Origin: Dyella_B sp035277725
GTDB taxonomy: Bacteria; Pseudomonadota; Gammaproteobacteria; Xanthomonadales; Rhodanobacteraceae
Length of the DNA stretch: 64,000 nt
NCBI RefSeq assembly: GCF_035277725.1
Contig: NZ_DATEJY010000222.1
Span: 1 to 64,000, forward strand
Direction of reading: 5' to 3'
Shown: piece by piece, positions 40,631 to 49,473 of the stretch
Layout: the number at the start of each line of letters is the position of its first letter
Numbering within the stretch: position 1 is the first letter of the stretch
Notes under the pieces: generated by a model
Told to the model about the DNA's origin: nothing
Databases searched by the model: none
Seen by the model: the letters and a program-made list of their open reading frames with translations, nothing else
Position numbers and translations under genes: made by a program

Positions 40631-42112
40631 TCAAAGAAGTACAACATCGAACTGTTCCTGCGAATAATGCTCCTCTGCCTGGAAGCGTATGCTTTTGGAG
40701 ATGAATTCTTCCAGCTCGGCCACGGCAGCAGACTCTTCCTCAAGAATGCGGCCGACCACTTTGGAACTGGCCATCACCAGCAGTTTCTGCGCATTGAATT
40801 GGCGCACGGCGCGGGTGATCTCGCGGAAAATTTCGTAAGTGACCGTTTCGGCGGTTTTCACCGTGCCGCGCCCCATGCATGCGGGACATGGCTCGCACAG
40901 CTGGCGTTCCAGGCTTTCGGTAGTGCGCTTGCGCGTCATCTCCACCAGGCCGAGCGGCGACATCGGGTAGACCGTGGTCTTGGCGTGATCGCGCGCGAGG
41001 CCTTTCTCCAGCATGCGGATGACCTGACGCTTGTGTTCCTCATCGGTCATGTCGATGAAATCGATGATGATGATGCCGCCGAGATTGCGCAGCCGCAGCT
41101 GGCGCGCAGCCGCCTGGGCGGCTTCGAGGTTGGTTCGATAAACGGTTTCTTCCAGATTCCGTGTACCGAGATAACCGCCGGTGTTGACGTCGATGGTGGT
41201 CATCGCCTCGGTCTGGTCGACGATCAGATAACCGCCCGATTTCAGCGGCACTTCCTTGCGCAGCGCGCGCTGGATTTCGTCTTCCACACCGTACAGGTCG
41301 AAGATCGGGCGTTCGCCGGCGTAATGTTCGATGCGATCGTCCAGGCTCGGCATGAACTTGTGCACGAACTTGGCAACCTTCTCGTAGGTTTCGCGCGAAT
41401 CCACGCGCACCTTTTCGATGTCGTCGTTGAGCAGATCGCGCAACGCACGCAGCGGCAGCGAAAGTTCTTCGTAGACACGTTCGCCCACCTTGGCCTTCGC
41501 AATATTTTCCTGCACGACGCGCCAGACCTTGCCGAGGTAGATGACGTCGAACGCGAGCGATTCGGCGGATTGCCCTTCGGCGTTGGTGCGCACGATGTAG
41601 CCGAGCGGGTTTTCGCCGATCAACGGCGTCAGCACGTCTTTCAGCCGCTGCCGCTCGTTGTCGTCCTCGATGCGGGTGGAAATGCCCAGCGTGCGCGCAT
41701 GCGGCAGCAGCACCAGGTAGCGCGAGGGAATCGACAGATGCGTGGACAACCGCGCACCCTTGGTGCCGATCGGATCCTTCACCACCTGCACCACGATTTC
41801 CTGCCCTTCGTGCACCAGCTCGCTGATCGACGGCATATGGCCGTTGCCATTGCCGGTGCTCACTTCCGCCCCTTCCGGCAGCGGCGGACGCACGATATCG
41901 GAGGCGTGCAGAAAAGCCGCCCGTTCCAGGCCGATGTCCACGAACACCGCCTGCATGCCCGGCATCACCCGCTGCACCCGTCCCTTGTAGACATTGCCGA
42001 CGTACCCGCGCCGGGACGCCCGCTCGACATGCAGCTCCTGCAGCATGCCGTTTTCCACCACGCCGACTCGCGTCTCGCGCGGGGTCATGTTGATCAGGAT
42101 TTCTTCGCTCAC
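40631..42112 (-). CDS. rng: Ribonuclease G
   Basis: Endoribonuclease that matures the 5' end of 16S rRNA and degrades mRNAs. The 493-aa product starts at a GTG at 42112 (VSEEILINMTPRETRV, the family N terminus). It has an S1 domain (RRGYVGNVYKGRVQRVMPGMQAVFVDIG), the catalytic IDVNTGGY and IIIIDFIDMTDEEHKRQV Asp residues, and the Zn-link CPACMGRG. The usual upstream neighbour maf is absent; mug lies divergently 106 bp away. Confidence 0.95.
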   Translation of the reverse strand: MSEEILINMTPRETRVGVVENGMLQELHVERASRRGYVGNVYKGRVQRVMPGMQAVFVDIGLERAAFLHASDIVRPPLPEGAEVSTGNGNGHMPSISELVHEGQEIVVQVVKDPIGTKGARLSTHLSIPSRYLVLLPHARTLGISTRIEDDNERQRLKDVLTPLIGENPLGYIVRTNAEGQSAESLAFDVIYLGKVWRVVQENIAKAKVGERVYEELSLPLRALRDLLNDDIEKVRVDSRETYEKVAKFVHKFMPSLDDRIEHYAGERPIFDLYGVEDEIQRALRKEVPLKSGGYLIVDQTEAMTTIDVNTGGYLGTRNLEETVYRTNLEAAQAAARQLRLRNLGGIIIIDFIDMTDEEHKRQVIRMLEKGLARDHAKTTVYPMSPLGLVEMTRKRTTESLERQLCEPCPACMGRGTVKTAETVTYEIFREITRAVRQFNAQKLLVMASSKVVGRILEEESAAVAELEEFISKSIRFQAEEHYSQEQFDVVLL

Positions 42113-42217
42113 CGGTTTCCCCAAGCTATCCAGCCATTTATAGCCTTTAGCTGAGAGAACTGTCGATGCGCAGTGCACGTCTCCTGCTGTACTGCCGAGT
42201 TCGGTAAAGTGACTGCC

Positions 42218-42757
42218 ATGCGCCAGCCCCAAGCCATCACGGTTTCTTCTGACAGCCCGATCCTTCCCGACGTTCTGCGCCCCGGCCTGCGGCTGGTGTT
42301 CTGCGGCACCGCGGCCGGCAAGCGGTCGGCCCAGGAGGGCGCCTATTACGCCCATCCGGGCAATATGTTCTGGCGCGCGTTGTTCCAGGCGGGACTCACG
42401 CCACGGCTCCTGCTGCCGCAGGAGTTTTCCTCGCTGCCCGAGTTCGGCATTGGCCTGACCGACCTGGCCAAGCGCCATGTGGGCAATGACGATGAATTGC
42501 CCAAGGAGGCGTTCGACGTTCCGGCGCTGCTTGCGAAGATCGAACGCTATGCGCCAGCGTTATTGGCCTTCACCAGCAAGCATGGTGCGCGTGCGGCGCT
42601 CGGCAACAACCATGTCACCTACGGGCTGCAGGATCGTGCATTCGGTTCGACGCAAGTGTTCGTGCTGCCCTCGCCATCCGGGCAAGCACGTGGACATTGG
42701 GATCTCGCGCATTGGATTACGCTGGCCACCCATGTAGCAAACCGTAGGTTGGGTTAG
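42218..42757 (+). CDS. mug: G/U mismatch-specific DNA glycosylase Mug
   Basis: Removes uracil or alkylated bases mispaired with guanine. The 179-aa protein has LRLVFCGTAAGKRSAQEGAYYAHPGNMFWRALFQAGL, the family pattern G-x-x-P/A-G and PGNxFW, then GIGLTDLAKR and VLPSPSGQARG. The last six residues (VANRRLG) are read into a REP arm, whose GGGTTAG supplies the stop. Start at 42218 gives normal family length. It is divergent from rng. Confidence 0.9.
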   Translation: MRQPQAITVSSDSPILPDVLRPGLRLVFCGTAAGKRSAQEGAYYAHPGNMFWRALFQAGLTPRLLLPQEFSSLPEFGIGLTDLAKRHVGNDDELPKEAFDVPALLAKIERYAPALLAFTSKHGARAALGNNHVTYGLQDRAFGSTQVFVLPSPSGQARGHWDLAHWITLATHVANRRLG

Positions 42758-42822
42758 CGCAGCGTAACCCGACAGCTTTCACGCAAAACCGTTGGGTTAC
42801 GCTGCGCCAACCCAACCTGCGA
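42743..42822. repeat. REP-like dyad, GGGTTACGC subtype
   Basis: CGTAGGTTGGGTTAGCGCAGCGTAACCC and GGGTTACGCTGCGCCAACCCAACCTGCG. The stem is longer than in the GGGGTTCGCACCCC subtype. It overlaps the last codons of mug. Confidence 0.8.
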
Positions 42823-42876
42823 CGGCTGCGCAAATCGCAAATAGATGCGGGAACGTGCATTGCCTTCGGCCTATGG

Positions 42877-42907
42877 TTGCCGTCAGAAAAATTGTCTAGG
42901 CTACTAT
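42877..42907 (+). promoter_or_regulatory. Candidate promoter of the RND operon
   Basis: TTGCCG and TACTAT separated by 19 bp, placed about 31 bp upstream of the palindromic operator. Spacing is one or two bases too long. Confidence 0.3.
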
Positions 42908-42937
42908 TTTCCCGGCACCCTCCTAAAGTCAGTTGAT

Positions 42938-42957
42938 GCAAACGGACGTCCGTTCGC
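42938..42957. promoter_or_regulatory. Candidate operator of the RND efflux operon
   Basis: AACGGACGTCCGTT (42941-42954) is a perfect 14-bp palindrome, and the flanking GC pairs extend it to a near-perfect 20-bp dyad. It sits 24 bp before the permease ATG, the place and shape of a TetR/AcrR-family site. No regulator gene is adjacent. Confidence 0.6.
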
Positions 42958-42980
42958 AAGGCTGATGGAAAGCATCGGTT

Positions 42981-45900
42981 ATGTGGATCGTCAAAATCGC
43001 GCTCGAGCGTCCGCTCACCTTCATCGTTCTGGCGCTGTTGCTGCTGATCCTCGGGCCGTTGGCGATCCTGCGCACGCCGGTGGATATCTTTCCCAATATC
43101 GATATCCCGGTGGTTTCCGTGGTGTGGCGCTACACCGGACTGCCCGCCGAGGACATGAACAACCGCATCGTCTCTGGCTACGAGCGTGCGCTGACCACCA
43201 CGGTCAATGACATCGAGCACACCGAGACGCAATCGCTCAACGGCATCGGCCTGGTGAAGGTGTATTTCCAGCCGAACGTGAAGATCGACATGGCGGTGGC
43301 GCAGGTCACCGCGATTTCGCAGACGGTATTGGGCGGCTTGCCACAGGGCACCAATCCGCCGCTGATCCTGGTGTATAACGCCTCCACCGTGCCGATCCTG
43401 CAATTCGCACTGTCGTCGAAGGAGCTGTCGGAAGCCGCGATCTTCGACAATGCCAACCAGACGGTGCGCACCTTCATCACCTCGGTGCGCGGCGCGGCCA
43501 CGCCCTACCCCTATGGCGGCAAGCAGCGGCAGGTGCAGGTGGATATCAATCCGCAGGCATTGCTCGCGCATGGCCTCTCGCCGAGCGACGTGGTCGCGGC
43601 CATCGGCGCGCAGAACCTGATCCTGCCTGCGGGCACGGAAAAGATCGGCGCGACCGAGTACAGCGTGAAATTGAACGGCAGTCCGCTGCAGGTCGACGAG
43701 TTGAACAATGCGCCGATCCGCACCGTCAACGGCGTCACCACGTATATTCGCGACGTGGCGTATGTGCACGATGGCTCGCCGCCTCAGACCAACGTGGTGC
43801 GCGTGAATGGGCAGCGCGCGGTGCTGATGTCGATCCTGAAAATCGGCGATGCTTCCACGCTGGATATCGTGGACAGCCTGCAACATTCGCTGCCGGCGAT
43901 CCGCGCGGCGATTCCGCCCAACCTGGAGATCCATTCGCTTTCCGATCAGTCGCTGTTCGTGCGCGCGGCGATCGCCGGCGTGATTCGCGAAGGCGTGATC
44001 GCGGCGGGTCTGACCGGCTTGATGATTCTCTTGTTCCTGGGCTCGTGGCGTTCGACGCTGATCATTGCGATCTCGATTCCGCTGTCCATCCTGGCGTCGA
44101 TCATCGCGCTGTCGGCACTGGGCCAGACCATCAACATCATGACGCTGGGTGGCCTGGCGCTGGCGGTGGGTATTCTCGTCGACGATGCCACCGTGACGAT
44201 CGAGAACATCAACTCGCATCTGGAAGAAGGCAAGGAGGTCTACGACGCGATCATGGAAGGCGCGCATCAGATCGCGGTACCGGCATTCGTGTCGACCTTG
44301 TCGATCTGCATCGTGTTCGTGCCGATCTTTTTCCTGGGCGGCGTGGCCAAGTATCTGTTCGCACCACTGGCCGAAGCGGTGGTGTTCGCCATGTTGGCCT
44401 CGTACGTGTTGTCGCGAACGTTGGTGCCGACGCTTTCGCTGTACTGGCTGAAGAAGCACAACCACAACAAGCAGGCAAGCGGTCCCATGGGCCGCTTCCA
44501 GCTTGCGTTCGAACGTCACTTCGAGCGCTTGCGCGATGGTTATCGCGGCGCGCTGGAAACCACCGAGCGCCATCGCGGGTTGTTTGCGATCCTGTTCTTT
44601 GCCAGCTGTGCCCTGTCAGTCGGTTTGCTGGTGCCGTGGCTGGGACGCGATTTCTTTCCTTATGTCGACGGCGGCCAGATCAAACTGCATTTCCGCGCAC
44701 CGGTCGGCTTGCGCATCGAGGAAACGGCGCGGCTTGCCGATGGCATCGAGGGCGTGATTCGCGACACGATCCCGAAGCAGGAGCTGGCCAGCATTGTCGA
44801 TACGCTGGGCATTCCCTACAGCGGCATCAATCTTTCCTATAGCAATACCGGCGTGGTGGGCACCTCGGACGGCGATGTGTTCGTGACGCTCAATGAAGAC
44901 CACCATCCCACCATCGACTACGTGCGCAGCCTGCGGCGACAACTCGCGCAGAAATATCCGGGCGTGATCTTCTCGTTCCTGCCAGCAGACATTGTTGGGC
45001 AGATTTTGAACTTCGGCGCGCCCGCGCCTATCGACGTGCAGGTGTCCAGCCATGACGCGAACGCATCGGCCCAGGTCGCCAAGGAACTCTACGGCGATCT
45101 GTTGAAGATCCCCGGACTGGTCGACTTGCGCATCCAGCAGGCACTCAATCTGCCGCAGATCAACGTGGACGTGGATCGCACGCGCGCGAGCCTGGTTGGC
45201 CTCACGACGCAGGACGTGGCAAGCAACTTGCTGACCGCGCTGGCCGGCTCTTCGCAGGTCAATCCCACGTTCTGGGTAGATCCGAAAACCGGCATCAGCT
45301 ACAGCATTGCCACACAGACACCGCAATACCGCATGGATAGCTTGCAAGCGTTGAAGAACCTGCCGATCCACAGTGCTTCCGGCAATAGTGCGGCAAGCGG
45401 CAGTTCTTCCGGTTCGACCATCAGCCAAACACTGCAAAACCTGGCTGATTTCTCGCGCAGCGAAGGGCCGGCCATCGTCACGCACTACAGCACGCGGCCC
45501 ACCATGGATCTGTACGCCTCGGTCGATCGCACCGACCTGGGTACGGTAGCGGGCGACGTGCAGCGCGTCATCGACGAGCACTCCAAACATTTGCCGCGCG
45601 ACGTAAACATCAACCTGCGCGGCCAAACGCAGACCATGCAGTCTTCCTACCGGGGATTGCTGGGCGGACTGCTGTTTGCGATCGTGCTGGTGTATCTGTT
45701 GATCGTGGTGAATTTCCAGAGCTGGCTGGATCCGCTGATCATCATTGCAGGCTTGCCGGCTGCCTTGGCCGGCCTGGTGTGGATGTTGTTTCTTACCGGC
45801 ACCACGCTATCGGTGCCGGCCTTGATGGGCGCGATCATGTGCATGGGCGTGGCCACTGCCAACTCGATCCTGGTGATCAGCTTTGCGCGCGAACGGCTGG

Positions 45901-46166
45901 CGCATCACGGCGACCCGGTGCAAGCGGCCGTCGAAGCCGGCTTTCAGCGTTTCCGCCCGGTGTTGATGACGGCATTGGCGATGATCATCGGCATGGTGCC
46001 GATGGCGCTGGGCATGGGCGAAGGCGGCGAGCAGAACGCGCCGCTGGGCCGCGCCGTGATCGGCGGCCTGGTGCTGGCCACGGCCGCCACTCTGTTTTTT
46101 GTACCGACCTTTTTCAGTCTGCTGCATCGACGCCGCAAGGCGCGTCTCGATGCGGCTGCAGCGTGA
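42981..46166 (+). CDS. RND efflux transporter permease
   Basis: A 1061-aa inner-membrane proton antiporter of the AcrB/MdtB-type superfamily that exports drugs or toxic compounds. TM1 is FIVLALLLLILGPLAI, and the porter domains follow (PVDIFPNIDIPVVSVVWRYTGL...). TM4 has AVGILVDDATVTIENI with the Asp-Asp proton relay. The second half repeats the layout, with a TM10 end AIMCMGVATANSILVISFARERL. The length is normal. It is followed by the adaptor gene, but no outer-membrane channel gene is in the operon. Confidence 0.93.
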   Translation: MWIVKIALERPLTFIVLALLLLILGPLAILRTPVDIFPNIDIPVVSVVWRYTGLPAEDMNNRIVSGYERALTTTVNDIEHTETQSLNGIGLVKVYFQPNVKIDMAVAQVTAISQTVLGGLPQGTNPPLILVYNASTVPILQFALSSKELSEAAIFDNANQTVRTFITSVRGAATPYPYGGKQRQVQVDINPQALLAHGLSPSDVVAAIGAQNLILPAGTEKIGATEYSVKLNGSPLQVDELNNAPIRTVNGVTTYIRDVAYVHDGSPPQTNVVRVNGQRAVLMSILKIGDASTLDIVDSLQHSLPAIRAAIPPNLEIHSLSDQSLFVRAAIAGVIREGVIAAGLTGLMILLFLGSWRSTLIIAISIPLSILASIIALSALGQTINIMTLGGLALAVGILVDDATVTIENINSHLEEGKEVYDAIMEGAHQIAVPAFVSTLSICIVFVPIFFLGGVAKYLFAPLAEAVVFAMLASYVLSRTLVPTLSLYWLKKHNHNKQASGPMGRFQLAFERHFERLRDGYRGALETTERHRGLFAILFFASCALSVGLLVPWLGRDFFPYVDGGQIKLHFRAPVGLRIEETARLADGIEGVIRDTIPKQELASIVDTLGIPYSGINLSYSNTGVVGTSDGDVFVTLNEDHHPTIDYVRSLRRQLAQKYPGVIFSFLPADIVGQILNFGAPAPIDVQVSSHDANASAQVAKELYGDLLKIPGLVDLRIQQALNLPQINVDVDRTRASLVGLTTQDVASNLLTALAGSSQVNPTFWVDPKTGISYSIATQTPQYRMDSLQALKNLPIHSASGNSAASGSSSGSTISQTLQNLADFSRSEGPAIVTHYSTRPTMDLYASVDRTDLGTVAGDVQRVIDEHSKHLPRDVNINLRGQTQTMQSSYRGLLGGLLFAIVLVYLLIVVNFQSWLDPLIIIAGLPAALAGLVWMLFLTGTTLSVPALMGAIMCMGVATANSILVISFARERLAHHGDPVQAAVEAGFQRFRPVLMTALAMIIGMVPMALGMGEGGEQNAPLGRAVIGGLVLATAATLFFVPTFFSLLHRRRKARLDAAAA

Positions 46167-46175
46167 GAGCCGATC

Positions 46176-47354
46176 ATGTCTTCTGTCCATGCTCCACACC
46201 CCGCCAAGCCTTCGCGCGGCGCACGGCTCGTTCTGATCGGGCTTGGCGTCGTGCTGGTGGTGCTGGCTGTCTTCGGCATCGTCAAGCGCGTGCAGGCGCG
46301 TCATGAATTGACGGCTGACACGGACCGCAACGCCGTCGCTACCGTCGCCACGACCACGCCCAAGGCATCGCCGAAAGATCAGAGCCTGAGCTTGCCTGGT
46401 ACGGTTGCCTCGTGGCAGGACGCACAGGTGTATGCGCGCACGACCGGCTACGTGGCCAAGTGGTATGTCGACATCGGTGCAAAGGTGAAAAAAGGCCAGC
46501 GCCTGGCTGACCTGGACACGCCGGACGTCGACAACCAGTTGCTGCAAGGCAAGGCTCAGATGCGTACCGACCAGGCCACCATGGCCTTCGCCAAAGTCAC
46601 GGCTGACCGCTACGCGAAACTGGCGACGCAAGGATTGATCGCGCAGCAAACGGCCGATCAGTATCTGGCGCAATACAAGGCGGATGCCGCGACCGTGCAG
46701 GCGGATGAAGCCAATGTGGCTCGCTTGCAGAACCTGGAAGACTTCAAGCACATCGAAGCGCCGTACGACGGCGTCGTGACGCAGCGCAATCTCAATCTCG
46801 GCGCGTTGGTGGATGCCGGCGCCAGCGGCAGCAATCTGTTCGTGATTGCCGACACCAGCACGCTGCGCGTGTTCGTGGATGTGCCGGAAACCTATGCGGC
46901 CAGCGTGCACGTCGGCATGCCCGCCGATGTGAGCCTGAACACCTACGGCGCCAAGCCGATCACCGGTACCGTGGCACGCACGGCTGATGCGCTTGATCCG
47001 AACACGCGCACGCTGCGCACGGAAATCGATGTCAGCAATACGGAGCAGCAATTGCTGCCGGGCGTCTATGCCAACGTGAGGCTGCAAGTATCCACTGCGA
47101 CGCGCAACTACATCGTCCCCGCCAACGTATTGTTGTTCCGTGCCGAAGGCTTGCGTGTTGCGCTGGTGGACGGACAACAACGCGTGCATCTGCAACCGGT
47201 GACGTTGGGGCGTGATTTTGGCAGCACGGTGGAGATCACCGAAGGATTGAATGACGACGATCGCATCGTGCTGAGTCCGTCGGATTCCTTGGCTGAAGGC
47301 CAGCAGGTGAACGTTGTCGAGCCTAACAAGGCGCAGCAGCAACGGATGCCCTGA
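46176..47354 (+). CDS. RND efflux periplasmic adaptor (membrane fusion protein)
   Basis: A 392-aa adaptor linking the upstream RND permease with an outer-membrane channel. It has one N-terminal membrane anchor (VLIGLGVVLVVLAVFGIVKRV, about residues 16-36), a lipoyl-like region (GYVAKWYVDIGAKVKKGQRLADLD), a coiled-coil hairpin rich in Ala/Gln/Lys, the second lipoyl half (EAPYDGVVTQRNLNLGALV), and a beta-barrel domain. Start codon 9 bp after the permease stop. The order permease then adaptor is inverted relative to acrAB. Confidence 0.92.
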   Translation: MSSVHAPHPAKPSRGARLVLIGLGVVLVVLAVFGIVKRVQARHELTADTDRNAVATVATTTPKASPKDQSLSLPGTVASWQDAQVYARTTGYVAKWYVDIGAKVKKGQRLADLDTPDVDNQLLQGKAQMRTDQATMAFAKVTADRYAKLATQGLIAQQTADQYLAQYKADAATVQADEANVARLQNLEDFKHIEAPYDGVVTQRNLNLGALVDAGASGSNLFVIADTSTLRVFVDVPETYAASVHVGMPADVSLNTYGAKPITGTVARTADALDPNTRTLRTEIDVSNTEQQLLPGVYANVRLQVSTATRNYIVPANVLLFRAEGLRVALVDGQQRVHLQPVTLGRDFGSTVEITEGLNDDDRIVLSPSDSLAEGQQVNVVEPNKAQQQRMP

Positions 47355-47359
47355 GAAAC

Positions 47360-48652
47360 TCAGTCGATCGGCGTGTGCCGATAGGTTGCCACGTCACGTT
47401 CCTGCACCGCCGCAGCATGGTTCGACCAGGCGTGCCGGATATACGTCACCACCGCCGCGACATCCGCGTCGCTTAGTTGCTGCGCATACGGCGGCATGGA
47501 GTACGGCCGTGGATTGCCTTTCGTCACGGCGGAGAATCCGCCCAGCAATACGACGCGCGTGGCGTTGATGCCGATGGGATCCACCACGGTGGCATTGCCA
47601 TCCAGCGCCGGATAGATGCCTGGCACGCCCGCACCATCCTTGCCATGGCAATTCGCACAGCGCTCGACATAGACGGCATTGCCGCGATCCATCAACGACT
47701 GGCTATCGAAGCTTGCACGCATCGGTGCCGGCGTGGCACGCGGCGGTAGCGAAAGCAGGTAATCGGCGATGGCTTGCAGATCCTCGTCGCGCAGGTATTG
47801 CGTGCTGCTGGCCACCACGTCCGCCATCGGCCCTACTGCCGCGCTTTTCGATGATTGCCCGGTCTTCAGCACGTCGACGATGTCTTGCCGGCTCCAACCT
47901 TGCAGACCGCCGTTGGCCTGTGTGCTCAGATCCGGCGCATACCAGCCTTGCTCCGGAATCAGTCCGCCCGACAGGGCTGCATGGCTTTCCGAACCGCCCC
48001 ATTGATCGCGCATGGCATGGCATTCGTTGCAGTGCCCAAGCCCCTGCACCAGATAGGCACCACGGTTCCACAACGCAGATTGCGTGGCATTGGGCTGGTA
48101 CATGCCCGCCTTGAAATACATCGCACGCCACGCCGTAAGCGTGCTGCGCAGGTTGTAGGGAAAGCGCAATCCCAGCGTTGCATCCGGCTGATGCACGGGC
48201 GGCAGCGAACGCAGGTACGCGAAGATCGCGATGGCATCGTTGCGCGTGACCTTGGTGAACGAGGTGTACGAAAACGCTGGATAGAGTGGTTCACCCTGGC
48301 GTCCGATGCCGTCGTGCAGCGCTCGCCAGAAATCATTGAAACTCCAGTTGCCGATGCCTGTTTCCGCATCCGGCGTGATATTGGGCGCAGGGATATTGCC
48401 GAACGGCGTCGGCAGCATGCGGCCACCCGCATAGGCGTGGCCATCGCGCGTGGTGTGGCAGGAAGCGCAATCGCCAGCCGTGGCCAAGTAGCGGCCTTTG
48501 GCAATCACGCCGGGATCCTTGAGCATGTTCGCGATAGCAAGGTCTTCCGGAGCAGCAGATTGCTGCCGATGCCGCTGCGACAGCCACCATCCGCCGGCCA
48601 GCACGATCACCAGCAGCACGATGGGAATCCACAGCCAACGCAGCCGCGTCAT
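47360..48652 (-). CDS. Membrane-anchored tri-heme cytochrome c
   Basis: A 430-aa periplasmic electron carrier with one N-terminal anchor (LWIPIVLLVIVLAGGWWL). Three CxxCH heme sites are visible: CASCH, CNECH and CANCH. The heme-domain pattern (KGRYLATAGDCASCHT, GGRMLPTPFGNIPAPNITPD) is that of the cytochrome subunit of membrane alcohol, aldehyde or gluconate dehydrogenases. No dehydrogenase gene is adjacent. The ATG at 48652 has AAGGAGAGGGCGC upstream and overlaps the upstream cytochrome stop by four bases. Confidence 0.92.
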   Translation of the reverse strand: MTRLRWLWIPIVLLVIVLAGGWWLSQRHRQQSAAPEDLAIANMLKDPGVIAKGRYLATAGDCASCHTTRDGHAYAGGRMLPTPFGNIPAPNITPDAETGIGNWSFNDFWRALHDGIGRQGEPLYPAFSYTSFTKVTRNDAIAIFAYLRSLPPVHQPDATLGLRFPYNLRSTLTAWRAMYFKAGMYQPNATQSALWNRGAYLVQGLGHCNECHAMRDQWGGSESHAALSGGLIPEQGWYAPDLSTQANGGLQGWSRQDIVDVLKTGQSSKSAAVGPMADVVASSTQYLRDEDLQAIADYLLSLPPRATPAPMRASFDSQSLMDRGNAVYVERCANCHGKDGAGVPGIYPALDGNATVVDPIGINATRVVLLGGFSAVTKGNPRPYSMPPYAQQLSDADVAAVVTYIRHAWSNHAAAVQERDVATYRHTPID

Positions 48653-49362
48653 GCGCCCTCTCCTTGCGGTTGCAGCACGCCACAGCGCAAGGGCGGCGTG
48701 ATCGAACCTGCGGGCTGCGGGTGCGTATCGGCTGGCGTTTCCTGGCTTGCCAACCATGCCGATACGGCGGTGATGTCGGCCGGTGCGAGGCGATTGGCAA
48801 TCTGCGCCATGCAATCCGGGGCGGCGGATGCACGCGTACCCGTTCGCCATGAACCCAGTTGCGAGCTGATGTAGTCGTACGGCAGGCCGACCAGACCGGG
48901 CACCGAAGGCTCGGTCCCCGTCAGTTGTTTTCCGTGGCATGCCTGGCAAGGCGGTATCTGGCGGCCCGGATCGCCGGCGGTGACCAGCTGCTGGCCACGC
49001 TGCAACATCGATGGCGCGAGTGCGGGAACCGGTTTACGTTCGTATGGCACCTGCTGCGCAGCGAAATACGCAGCGATCTCGTGCATGTATTCCGGCGTGA
49101 GCAGGCGCACGGTGTATTCCATCGGCGCGTATTTGCGTAGCCCGCGCTGGAAGTTCTGCATTTGCAAGGCAAGGTAGCCGGCCGGTTTGCCGGCCAGGCG
49201 CGGAAAGAAACCGCTACCGGGCGAGCCTTCGCCATGCACGCCGTGGCAGGTCGTGCAGGCGGCAATGCGTTGCTGCAGTGTGTCCGGCACAGCGGTTTGA
49301 TCGGCATGCGCAAGCACACTGCAAAGCAGCAAGGTGAGCAGGATTATCCATCGCATCGACAT
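48649..49362 (-). CDS. Di-heme cytochrome c (c4-like)
   Basis: A 237-aa secreted protein with a signal peptide (MSMRWIILLTLLLCSVLAHA) and two CxxCH heme sites, CTTCH in the N-terminal half and CQACH in the second, as in the two-domain c4 type. Supporting segments are FFPRLAGKPAGYLALQMQNFQRGLR and GLVGLPYDYISSQL, each a heme-domain Met-ligand region. ATGs at 49362 and 49356 are both possible; AGGGG favours the first. It is coupled to the tri-heme gene through an ATGA overlap. Confidence 0.9.
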   Translation of the reverse strand: MSMRWIILLTLLLCSVLAHADQTAVPDTLQQRIAACTTCHGVHGEGSPGSGFFPRLAGKPAGYLALQMQNFQRGLRKYAPMEYTVRLLTPEYMHEIAAYFAAQQVPYERKPVPALAPSMLQRGQQLVTAGDPGRQIPPCQACHGKQLTGTEPSVPGLVGLPYDYISSQLGSWRTGTRASAAPDCMAQIANRLAPADITAVSAWLASQETPADTHPQPAGSITPPLRCGVLQPQGEGA

Positions 49363-49473
49363 CGGCCGGCCCCTGGTACCCATGCCAGAAGTATAGGGGT
49401 GGCGCATGCGCCAGCCGTGACGCCTGCGGTTATGCTGCGGCATCACGCCACGCCCTATCCGGAGGTTGCTGCC

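Noticed and set aside
49162..49473. N-terminal extension of the amidase frame to 49162
   Set aside because: It would remove the signal peptide from the N terminus and run antisense to the cytochrome gene; the ATG at 49474 has GGAGG.
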